From Streptomyces sp. ASQP_92 (GTDB taxonomy: Bacteria > Actinomycetota > Actinomycetes > Streptomycetales > Streptomycetaceae): 64,000 nucleotides of DNA. The position numbers were made by a program, and so were the translations under genes. The notes below the pieces were generated by a model. The model worked only from the letters and a program-made list of their open reading frames with translations. It had not been told where the DNA came from and ran no database searches. Below are positions 8,501-15,124 of this stretch, one piece after another (position 1 is the first letter of the stretch; each line of letters opens with the position of its first letter). The stretch is from the NCBI RefSeq assembly GCF_025399895.1, contig NZ_JAODUA010000002.1, positions 62,001 to 126,000 on the forward strand, read 5' to 3'.

Positions 8501-9542
8501 CGCCGACCTGCGCGCCCTCGGCCGGTTCGACGAGGCCCTCACCCGGGACCTCACGATCTACCACGGCCTTCGCCAGATCTTCGGCGAGAACCACCCGCGC
8601 ACCCTCATCGCGGCCAACAACCTCGCCATCGACTACCGGCTCAGCGGTGACAGCGAGGCGGCCCGCAGGCTGGACGAGGAGACGGTGGAGCGCCGCAGCG
8701 CCCTCCTGGGCGAGGACCACCCCTTCACCCTCACCACCAAGGGCCACCTGGGCAGGGATCTGCGCGAGAGCGGCGAGTACACGGCCTCGGTGCAGGTGCT
8801 GCGCGAGGTGGTCTCCGCGTTCGAGCGGGTGCTGAACGCGGATGTGCCCGAGGCGCTGCGGACCGCCAAGAGCCTCGCCGTGTCGCTGCGCAAGGCGGGC
8901 CACCCGCACGAGGCGAAGCGGTTGACCGAGGAGACGTACAACCGCTACCGGGGCCGGTACGGGACCAAGGCGCCGGACGCGCTCGCCTGCTGTCTCAATC
9001 TGGCGGCCGACTTCTCGGCGACCGGTGACAAACAGGCGGCCTACGACCTCTCCCTCCAGGCCCTTGAGGGCTATCAGGGCACCCTGGGCGAGGAGCACCC
9101 CTTCACCCTGGCCTGCCGCAACAACGTCTACATCTATCAGCGGGGCCTCGGCGCCGCCGAGGAGGCGGCGCGCGGCGGTGAGGACGTGCGGGCCGCCCTG
9201 GAGGAAGTGCTGGGCTCACGCCACCCGTTCACCCTCTCCGCGGCGATCAATCTGGCCAACGCCTACGGTGACATGGGCCGGCCGGACCTGGCCGAACGCT
9301 GGGAACGGACGGCGCTCAAGGGCCTGTTGGAGCGGTTCGGACCGACCCACCCCGATGTGCTCGCCTGCCGCTCCAATCTGGCGATCACGCTGCGGGCGGC
9401 CGGGCGCGAGGACGAGGCGCAGCGGCTGCGGACCTCCATCCTGGAACCGGCCGCGAAACAGCTCGGCGTGGACCATCCGATCGCCGAGGCGGCCCGCGCC
9501 TGGCGCCGCATCAACCGCGACCTGGAGCCGCAGCCGGTGTGA
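5568..9542 (+). CDS. fxsT: FxsT: MinD-like ATPase, TIR-like, NB-ARC and TPR multidomain protein of the FxSxx-COOH system
   Basis: This 1324-residue protein has four parts. Residues 9-320 are a MinD/ParA-like ATPase with a variant Walker A, KGGTGRT (16-22), and VDWDLEAPGLHRFF. A TIR-like domain lies near residues 333-450 (LVLTHVAEDQMWADWL). An NB-ARC NTPase has the P-loop GLGGVGKT at 522-529 and LLIFDNVED. Tetratricopeptide repeats run from about 910 to the end, with recurring L-G-E-x-H-P-x-T-L units of the kinesin light chain type. The ATG at 5568 overlaps fxsC. A GTG 24 bases upstream also has an AGGAGAAG site and cannot be excluded. The layout is STAND/NLR-like, so a sensing or switch role is plausible but unproven. 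Confidence 0.9.
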   Translation: MTENRNGTVVTFYSYKGGTGRTMALANCAWILAANGYRVLAVDWDLEAPGLHRFFHPFLDLADLEATPGLINLITDYQDEARRPADRDPDWHREYARVRPHATSLNWNFPQGGSLDFLSAGRRNRDYPSIVGKMDWDDFHERFGGGQFFDAMRDDMQRHYDYTLIDSRTGLSDIADICTVQMPEVLVVCFTLSDQSIDGASAVARDIEERYHERRIRILPVPMRIDDGEKEKADAGRALARESFPGFPSGLSPEELGNYWGTVEVPYRPFYAYEEILATFGDAPNVSSSMLSACERLTSVLTGGLVNSLPPIDEADRLTHVAAYTRRRPMPPSNLVLTHVAEDQMWADWLVYVLTAAGFHVVPVDVRAPRSSATEAEFTSGAGYRVIPVVSQAYLNSERARSSWESGTGLDISGGRRHILPVRVGDVRLSPPLSSRGVIDLVRLDEGDAAAAVLSALDRSEAVAALASGPPGPRYPGSVPKVWNVRPRHAWFTGRTSVLERLRDQLRGDSRSAQRFPQVLYGLGGVGKTQVAREYAHRFRADYDLVWWIEAEQPDRVVSSLAELAAEMDLRAGDVVAEAATAALQALRRGAPYSRWLLIFDNVEDLDRALKLLPEDMEPIPGETYGHILATCRNKPASTQVEAIEVEVFTRAESIEHLCRRVTKLPTADADRVADAVGDLPLAVEVAAAWLAETATPVDAYVEQLREQSTKVLSLGKPEDYSEQIGATWNISISRLRDESKAAVRLLELCSFFSAEPISMRLIGSDSMFESLLPYDPDLRERYMLGKVIQTLNRFALAKVDPADSSIQVHRLVQAAVRAGLSDEEVDTAKHEVHRILAEARPVEGVDRDNPVNDPKSWPSFELIWPHLSASGIADCDEEKVRQLMVDRIRYLLKRGELESARVLGTQLNKVWTRELGENDLQTLNIRFELANALRAQGKYQEARAMDEDTLARQISVLRKDHPGDDHPSILITTGSLAADLRALGRFDEALTRDLTIYHGLRQIFGENHPRTLIAANNLAIDYRLSGDSEAARRLDEETVERRSALLGEDHPFTLTTKGHLGRDLRESGEYTASVQVLREVVSAFERVLNADVPEALRTAKSLAVSLRKAGHPHEAKRLTEETYNRYRGRYGTKAPDALACCLNLAADFSATGDKQAAYDLSLQALEGYQGTLGEEHPFTLACRNNVYIYQRGLGAAEEAARGGEDVRAALEEVLGSRHPFTLSAAINLANAYGDMGRPDLAERWERTALKGLLERFGPTHPDVLACRSNLAITLRAAGREDEAQRLRTSILEPAAKQLGVDHPIAEAARAWRRINRDLEPQPV

Positions 9543-9548
9543 CGCGGC

Positions 9549-9588
9549 CCGGGGAGCGCACGGGTCTCAACGGCCCCGCGCTCCCCGG
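9549..9588. terminator. Hairpin terminator between converging fxsT and hydrolase genes
   Basis: CCGGGGAGCGC (9549-9559) pairs perfectly with GCGCTCCCCGG (9578-9588) around an 18-base loop. It lies just after the fxsT stop, between convergent genes. There is no T tract, as is common in Streptomyces. Confidence 0.65.
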
Positions 9589-9644
9589 CTCGTCCGCACC
9601 CGCCCAACGGCCCGGCGCAGCCCGGCTCGCGCGTCCTCAGCCGC

Positions 9645-10508
9645 TCACCAGGTGGCCCAGCTCAGCACCCGGGTGAGCACCCGAAGCGCTCCGAAGTGGG
9701 CGGCGCCGCGCTCGACGATCAACTGGGCGCCGGGGATCCGCTCGGCCAGCCAGCGGGTGTGCTGCACGGGCGCGAACACGTCCTGTTCGCCGTGCCACAG
9801 CAGGACGGGCGCGGTGATGTCCTCCGGGCGGAACTCCCAGTCGGTGCTGAACGCCATCACGTCGTCCACCCAGCCGTCGGCCGAACTGCGCAACGCCTCC
9901 TCGAAGTTGCGCTCCAGCATCGCCCGGATGCCGGCGTCCGCGACGATGCCCCGGTCCGGCTTGGGCAGATCGTGCCGCATGTCGGCGACGGAGCGGCGCG
10001 GATCGGAGCGGATGGTGATCGAGCGCATCTCGAGCGCTGTCGTCAACTGCCCTTTACCGGCAGCCGCGTTGATGTACTCACGGACATTGGCCTCGGTCAT
10101 TCCGTCGAACCAGTCGAGCCCCTGCGCGTCGCGCGGCGCGAGCCCCACCAGGGCCGCGGCCCGCGCCGTGCGGTCCGGGAGCAGCGCCGCACAGGCGAGC
10201 GCGTGCGGGGCGCCGCCGGAGCGGCCCACGACGGCGAACTCGTCGATGTCAAGGGCGTCGGCGATGGCCTCCACATCGGCCGCCGCGTGCGCCACCCGGC
10301 GCCCGGGCAGCCGGTCCGAATCTCCGTATCCCGGCCGGTCGAACGTGATGAGGCGGACACCGAGGCGGTAGAGCACCGCACTGCGAGGGGCCGGGCCGAG
10401 CCGGCTCCCCGGGGTGCCGTGCAGCAGGAACACCGGTCTGCCCTTCGGGTTCCCATAATTCTCGACCGCTAAGTCCCGCCCGTCCCTGGTACGAATCAGC
10501 TCCCCCAA
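9645..10508 (-). CDS. Alpha/beta hydrolase
   Basis: The 287-residue product shows the alpha/beta hydrolase plan: the oxyanion HG motif in VFLLHGTPGSRLGP, FDRPGYGDSD, the nucleophile elbow GRSGGAPHALA, a C-terminal D in LLWHGEQDVF, and a His in GAAHFG. The substrate is unknown. I chose the TTG at 10508 (caa at 10506-10508 on the plus strand) because a GGGGGAGG ribosome site precedes it by six bases. A longer form reaching upstream has no comparable site. It converges with fxsT and is separated from it by a terminator, so it is unlikely to belong to the Fxs system. Confidence 0.82.
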   Translation of the reverse strand: MGELIRTRDGRDLAVENYGNPKGRPVFLLHGTPGSRLGPAPRSAVLYRLGVRLITFDRPGYGDSDRLPGRRVAHAAADVEAIADALDIDEFAVVGRSGGAPHALACAALLPDRTARAAALVGLAPRDAQGLDWFDGMTEANVREYINAAAGKGQLTTALEMRSITIRSDPRRSVADMRHDLPKPDRGIVADAGIRAMLERNFEEALRSSADGWVDDVMAFSTDWEFRPEDITAPVLLWHGEQDVFAPVQHTRWLAERIPGAQLIVERGAAHFGALRVLTRVLSWATW

Positions 10509-10606
10509 CTGGTGCCTCCCCCTAGGTCTGGTTGGCGCCAGTATGAGCGTGTGCGATTCAGTGGTACATACCCGCACTCGCCGAATGCGCGGCGGGCCCG
10601 CTCCGC

Positions 10607-11032
10607 TCAGCCGAGGCGGGGGATCTCGATCGCCGGGCACCGGTCCATGACCATGTCGAGCCCGGCCGCGCGCGTGCGGTCGTACGCGTCCTGGTCGACG
10701 ACCCCGAGCTGGAACCAGACGGCCTTGGCCCCGACGGCGACGGCCTGATCGGCCACGGCACCGGCGAGCTCACTGTTGACGAACACGTCGACGACATCCA
10801 CGGGAAAGGGAATGGCGTCGAGCGAGGCGTACCCCTGCTCCCCGTGCACGGTCTCCGCCTTGGGATGCACGGGCACGACCCGCTTCCCGAACCCCTGAAG
10901 CACCCGGGCCACGCCGTAGGCGGCCCGCCCCTGATTGGACGAGAGCCCCACGACGGCCCAGGTGTCGCCGGTCTCGGCGAGGATCCTGCGGATGACGTCC
11001 TGCTCGGACTGCTCGGACTGCTCGGGTTGCAC
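10607..11032 (-). CDS. YccU-type CoA-binding domain protein
   Basis: This 141-residue protein is a single Rossmann CoA-binding domain. Recognisable parts are TWAVVGLSSNQGRAAYGVAR, VVPVHPKAE, VDVVDVFVNSE and AVWFQLGVVD, ending with M-V-M-D-R-C-P-A-I-E. The family resembles the N-terminal domain of succinyl-CoA ligase alpha, but its biological role is not settled. The GTG at 11032 follows CAGGAGCCACC. Its N-terminus has a short E-Q-S repeat (QSEQSEQ). It lies 71 bases after the squalene/phytoene synthase-like gene on the same strand. Confidence 0.85.
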   Translation of the reverse strand: MQPEQSEQSEQDVIRRILAETGDTWAVVGLSSNQGRAAYGVARVLQGFGKRVVPVHPKAETVHGEQGYASLDAIPFPVDVVDVFVNSELAGAVADQAVAVGAKAVWFQLGVVDQDAYDRTRAAGLDMVMDRCPAIEIPRLG

Positions 11033-11103
11033 GGTGGCTCCTGGGGGTCGGGGGTGGCCCATGGTCACTCGGGCAACGTCCGCACCGCCCGGCCGCATTC
11101 CGG

Positions 11104-12057
11104 TCAGGACCCCGCAATGAGGTCCGCGTGCTGGTCGGCGTGGGTCCCGCGCCCCACCCGCCGCGCGACCCCGTACTCCCGCAGCAGCACCCCCGCGGCG
11201 CCCCGCACCGACGGGCGGGCGGAGGATTTCAGGAGGGCGGGGCCCTTGCGGGTTGCCGCTGTCAGGGTGAGGTGGTCGAGGGCGATCAGGGCGCGGACCA
11301 GGGGGCGGCCGGGGGGCGGGACGAGGTGGGTCAGGGGGGCGCTTGCGGTGAGGGTGGTGCTGGCCCGGTCGAGCGAGGAGGCGATCAGCCTCCGGGTGCC
11401 GGGGAGGTCGCGGGCCTGCTCCAGGTCCTCGCGGGTGACCCCGCAGCGCTCCAACTCCTCGCGCGGCAGGGTGAGTCGGCCGTCGGCGAGGTCCTCCGCG
11501 AGGTCGTTGACGAAGTCGATCCGCTGGGCGGCGTCGATGTAAGTACGGCACGCCGCGCGGAACTCCTTCGCGTCGCCGTCCGGGGCCAGCAGACAGGCGA
11601 CGAGCATGAACGCGGGCAGCGAGTACGCGTCGATGTAGGCCTGGTGGTCCGCCTCCGTGGCGAAGCCCGCGAAGTCCAGGTCGGCGCGGGCGGTGCGCAG
11701 GTAGTCCTCGACGTGGCCGCGCAGGCGGGGGTGGGCGCTGATGGTGTGCAGGAGCGGGCAGATAACCGGGTGGGCGCTGTCGCCGTCGGCCAGACCGTCA
11801 CGCACCTGCCGCTCCCAGGCGGCATACGCCCCGGTCCGGTCGTCGAGGGGGCCGCTGTCCAGCAGGTTGTCGCTGTGGTGCATGAACGCGGTCGCCGCGA
11901 CCACATGCGGGAACAGCGGTCGCGGCAGCAGCAGCCGGGCGGCCAGATAGGCGCTGCGCTTGAAGCGTGCGGCCAGTTCGCGCTGGCGGGTGTAGTCGTC
12001 GCGCAGTCCCGGGTCGCGGATGTCCGCGGCGTCGAGGGCCTGGTTCCACGCACTCAT
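11104..12057 (-). CDS. Squalene/phytoene synthase family protein
   Basis: This 317-residue protein belongs to the trans-isoprenyl diphosphate synthase head-to-head family. It keeps both Asp-rich motifs that bind the diphosphates through Mg: HHSDNLLD near residue 76 and RIDFVNDLAEDLADGR near residue 180. Members condense two prenyl diphosphates to squalene or phytoene in hopanoid or carotenoid routes. No other hopanoid or carotenoid gene is next to it, so the product cannot be named. The ATG at 12057 follows GGGAGAGG. It is 66 bases downstream of the PL8 lyase gene and may be read with it. Confidence 0.82.
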   Translation of the reverse strand: MSAWNQALDAADIRDPGLRDDYTRQRELAARFKRSAYLAARLLLPRPLFPHVVAATAFMHHSDNLLDSGPLDDRTGAYAAWERQVRDGLADGDSAHPVICPLLHTISAHPRLRGHVEDYLRTARADLDFAGFATEADHQAYIDAYSLPAFMLVACLLAPDGDAKEFRAACRTYIDAAQRIDFVNDLAEDLADGRLTLPREELERCGVTREDLEQARDLPGTRRLIASSLDRASTTLTASAPLTHLVPPPGRPLVRALIALDHLTLTAATRKGPALLKSSARPSVRGAAGVLLREYGVARRVGRGTHADQHADLIAGS

Positions 12058-12123
12058 CGATGACCTCTCCCGGGGTGTGGATGCCGGGCTCCAGTGGATC
12101 ACGGCCGGGCGGCCGGCCGCCCC

Positions 12124-14547
12124 TCAGGCCGTCGTGAACGTGTGGGTGCCCCCGAACGACCCGGCGACCTCGATGTCCACCACCAGCCTCGGGTGGGTGG
12201 CGACCACGGTGACGGAGGGGTCGGCGTGCCGCACGCGGTGGCCCGCCCCCTCGACGGTCACCCGCACCGTGTCCTGCGTCTGCGTGGGGTCGGACAGGGC
12301 GAACGTCCACCCGTGGGCGGTGCGCCCCCACATCATCGCGGCGGCCCCGGACACCCGGACCCGCTCGACGCCGCCCGCCGTGAAGAACGACGCCGCCGTC
12401 AACTGCCCGTCCAGGCGGGCTGATTGGACCTTCTCCGTGTTGGCCAGCACGTGCCAGCGCCCGCACGCCCGGCGTGTGCGGTCCGCCGAGGCGCCCGGCA
12501 GCACCGCGTAGGCGTAGCTCGCGGCGGCCGGGCGGACACCGTGGTCGAGGACGATCTTCTGGTAGCGCCGGGTGTAACGCTCCGCCGTGCCATGGGTGTT
12601 GGCCCCGGTGTCGATGCCGAGCCAGCTCCCGGTGCGGTCCTCACGCAGGAGGGTGAGGGGCTGTCGCCGTGGCCCGTCGAGGAGTACGTAGCCCGCCGTG
12701 CCCTCCAGATGCAGCCACCGCGCGTCGGGTACGGCGACCGGCGTACCGGGGAGGGCCCGGTCCGGGCGGCCGTCGACCAGCAGGCGGGCGGCGCCCCGCT
12801 CGCCGAGGTTGCGGTTCTCGATCGCCGTGCGCACCGGGGCACCGGAGGCGTCCGTGATGGCGGCGCCGAGGCAGATCACCGCGTCCGGGGTGAAGAACCA
12901 GGACTTCCTGGCCGACAGGGTGCCGTCCTGCGAGACGAAGTCCAGGCCGTGCGCGCCATGGGCGTCGTCGAAGCGCACCCCGCCGGCGTACGCGGTGGTG
13001 GTGCGCGGCGGGTCGGGGAGCAGCGTGGGCGGGGTGGCGTCCTTCTCGGTGGTGCCCGGGAGCAGGGTGGCGTCCACGGTCGGCCAGTAGGCGTCGCTGT
13101 AGTGGCCCTGTCGGCCCGGCAGGAAGGTGTAGAGCACGCCGTCGCCGGTGTACCACCCGTGCAGGTTCATGCCGTTGATGGACTCGTACCGGCAGATCCG
13201 CCGTGATCCTGTTCCGAGCGAAGCCGACCATCCCGGGGTGGTGTGCACCATCCGGTCCATCTGCGGGAACACCCGGTGTTCGCGGACGGCGGCGGCGGTG
13301 ACGGCGCGCGGCGCGGAGGTGAGCCGTTCGGCGAACTCCACCTCGGGTACGCCCACGGGTTGCAGCCCGCCCGAGTACCTGCCGAGGTCGGCTACGTCGA
13401 GATAGGGCGCCCAGGTGCCCTCGTCGATCCAGCGCGCGGCCAGCGACGCGAGCCGGGAGCGGGCCGGTTCGGCGGCGGTCCTGGCGAGGAGAACCACGGC
13501 GGCGATGAACTGGTGCCCGGCGTCGTGCCCGGTCTCACCCTGGCGGGACAGCATCCGGCCGCGCACCGGCTCCATCATCGACCCGGCGAACAGGAACGGC
13601 GCGTACACCTCGGTGACCGCCGCCTCGAACATCTCCCGTACCGGCGGCGGGAGTTGGGTGCCGGTGGCGGCCGTGACATGGGTCAGGGCGGCGATCGCGC
13701 TCAGGAGCACCAGACCGTAGTGACCCGGGTAGGGCACCACCTCGTGCTGGATGAAGGACCCGTCGGTGCGGTAGCCGTCGCCCTCGGTGGACCGGCGGGT
13801 GAGGTCGGCGGCGCCGTGGCCCGCGACGTCGGTCACCGCCGCGAGGCCGGCGGCCACCCGGGCGGGGTCCTGCGCGAGCGCTCCGGACACCACCGTGATG
13901 AGCGCCTTGTCCGCCCGGTTGGCTCCGGTCTCGACCAACCCTGGTGTATTCGTGCGGTGGTTGGGGTCGGCGACGAAGCGCAGCACGGGACGCAGCACGC
14001 GTTCCCGGTCGGCGGCGGGCAAGTGGTCGCCGAGCGCCACGACGATCTGGAGCAGCCAGTAGGGCACGCCGATCTCGTAGGAGTACCAGTTGCCCATCTC
14101 CGGGGTGCCCTCGTTGTACTGCGTGCGGTAGAGGGTGGTGAGCGCGGTCACGAGGCGCTCGGGCAGGCCGGGGCGGCCCGACAGGGCGGAGCCGGGTGTC
14201 GCCCAGTCCACGGCGATCGTCCTCAACCGGTAGTACATGGTGGGGAAGTAGGTGCTGCCGGGCCCGGTCGGCAGGTCCGCCCAGAGCTGGTCGCCGGTCA
14301 CATCCATGGCCGCGTCATACGCGAGAGCCACCTTGTCCAGGGCGGCAACGGCCCGGTCGCGCCGGAGCGAGGGGCGGCCCACGCCGACCTGGAGCTCGCG
14401 GTAGGCGGCGACGATCCGGGCGTGGTCCCCGGCGCCGGACGGGCCGCGCGGTGCGGCCGATGCGGGCTCCCCGAGCCCGAGGGGAACCGTGGCGGCCGCG
14501 GCCGCGGTTGCTCCGAAGCGCAGCACGTCTCTGCGGTCAAGCGACAT
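12124..14547 (-). CDS. Tat-exported polysaccharide lyase family 8 enzyme (hyaluronate/chondroitin/xanthan lyase type)
   Basis: The 807-residue precursor has a Tat signal (RRDVLRF, then an Ala-rich segment and A-S-A-A cleavage region near residue 32). The alpha/alpha toroid carries the PL8 catalytic residues: Asn210 in TGANRADK, His268 in SFIQHEV and Tyr277 in PYPGHYG. The central beta-sandwich has the family signature NGMNLHGWYTGDGVLYTF. PL8 enzymes cut uronic-acid polysaccharides by beta-elimination outside the cell. The substrate (hyaluronan, chondroitin or xanthan) cannot be decided here. The ATG at 14547 is preceded by GTGAGGACGAGCG. A second PL8 gene is at 62410. Confidence 0.9.
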   Translation of the reverse strand: MSLDRRDVLRFGATAAAAATVPLGLGEPASAAPRGPSGAGDHARIVAAYRELQVGVGRPSLRRDRAVAALDKVALAYDAAMDVTGDQLWADLPTGPGSTYFPTMYYRLRTIAVDWATPGSALSGRPGLPERLVTALTTLYRTQYNEGTPEMGNWYSYEIGVPYWLLQIVVALGDHLPAADRERVLRPVLRFVADPNHRTNTPGLVETGANRADKALITVVSGALAQDPARVAAGLAAVTDVAGHGAADLTRRSTEGDGYRTDGSFIQHEVVPYPGHYGLVLLSAIAALTHVTAATGTQLPPPVREMFEAAVTEVYAPFLFAGSMMEPVRGRMLSRQGETGHDAGHQFIAAVVLLARTAAEPARSRLASLAARWIDEGTWAPYLDVADLGRYSGGLQPVGVPEVEFAERLTSAPRAVTAAAVREHRVFPQMDRMVHTTPGWSASLGTGSRRICRYESINGMNLHGWYTGDGVLYTFLPGRQGHYSDAYWPTVDATLLPGTTEKDATPPTLLPDPPRTTTAYAGGVRFDDAHGAHGLDFVSQDGTLSARKSWFFTPDAVICLGAAITDASGAPVRTAIENRNLGERGAARLLVDGRPDRALPGTPVAVPDARWLHLEGTAGYVLLDGPRRQPLTLLREDRTGSWLGIDTGANTHGTAERYTRRYQKIVLDHGVRPAAASYAYAVLPGASADRTRRACGRWHVLANTEKVQSARLDGQLTAASFFTAGGVERVRVSGAAAMMWGRTAHGWTFALSDPTQTQDTVRVTVEGAGHRVRHADPSVTVVATHPRLVVDIEVAGSFGGTHTFTTA

Positions 14548-14598
14548 CGCTCGTCCTCACACGGGGTTCGTCGGCGGCGGGAACCACATCACCCTCTG

Positions 14599-14614
14599 GT
14601 TCAACTACATGAAC
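14599..14614. promoter_or_regulatory. Operator-like palindrome upstream of the PL8 lyase
   Basis: GTTCA (14599-14603) and TGAAC (14610-14614) form an inverted repeat with a 6-base spacer, 52 bases upstream of the lyase ATG. Position and symmetry suit a repressor site. No regulator can be assigned. Confidence 0.35.
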
Positions 14615-14868
14615 AATGCCTATGTACGAGAACTCTTGGGTGCAGCCAAGGTAGCCCCGGCCCCGAAAGGTGGTCAACGCCCCTGCCGGAAGCGCTACTT
14701 GAGAACCCCGCTTGTTGAGGAACGCCGCGGGATCGCCGAAAAACCCCGTGCCCTCTCCCCGCGCCGCTGCCTACACTCGCCGAGCGCGCCGCCCAGTAGG
14801 CGCCGCGCCGCACTTCGAGTAACGAGTGACGAGTGACGCCGACGAGCGAAGAGGAAGGGGGCCGGGCC

Positions 14869-14946
14869 ATGCGTACGCAGTGCATCGCGGCCCTCGCCCC
14901 CTCGTGCCGGTACGACGTGATTCCGGTGTCCCGCGTCGGTCGGTGA
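14869..14946 (+). CDS. Possible leader peptide (25 residues) upstream of EF-G
   Basis: A short ATG frame follows a strong GGAAGGGGG site (14852-14860) and reads MRTQCIAALAPSC then 12 more residues, ending V-G-R before TGA. It is 178 bases upstream of the EF-G start. Its first bases (GGCCATGCGTAC) repeat those of the EF-G start region. Small leaders upstream of ribosome-protection or EF-G-like genes are known to regulate by attenuation. Here only the position and the ribosome site support it. Confidence 0.3.
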   Translation: MRTQCIAALAPSCRYDVIPVSRVGR

Positions 14947-15124
14947 CGGCCGCGCGGCTTTCACCGCACGTAAGTGACGCAGCGTCAAACCCTTTGCCTG
15001 AGCGCACCGTTGTCGCAAGACGGCGGTCCCCTGGGCAGACCCGGTGACGCCGTCCGCAATCGCGCTGCCAGTTTCCGCGGTCCCTGAGACATCTCAGCGG
15101 CAGCACTCGAAAGGGCCTCAGGCC

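Larger units (their letters stand above)
14548..15124. other. Intergenic region between the divergent PL8 lyase and EF-G genes
   Basis: The 577 bases hold no full-size gene. They contain the palindrome at 14599-14614, a possible leader peptide at 14869-14946, and the 13-base palindrome TGACGCAGCGTCA at 14975-14987. The EF-G transcript may therefore have a long regulated leader. Confidence 0.4.

Noticed and set aside
5364..9098. Very long open frame on the minus strand opposite fxsT
   Set aside because: It lies antisense to clear ATPase, NB-ARC and TPR motifs. Such frames arise from GC-rich codon bias in the real gene.
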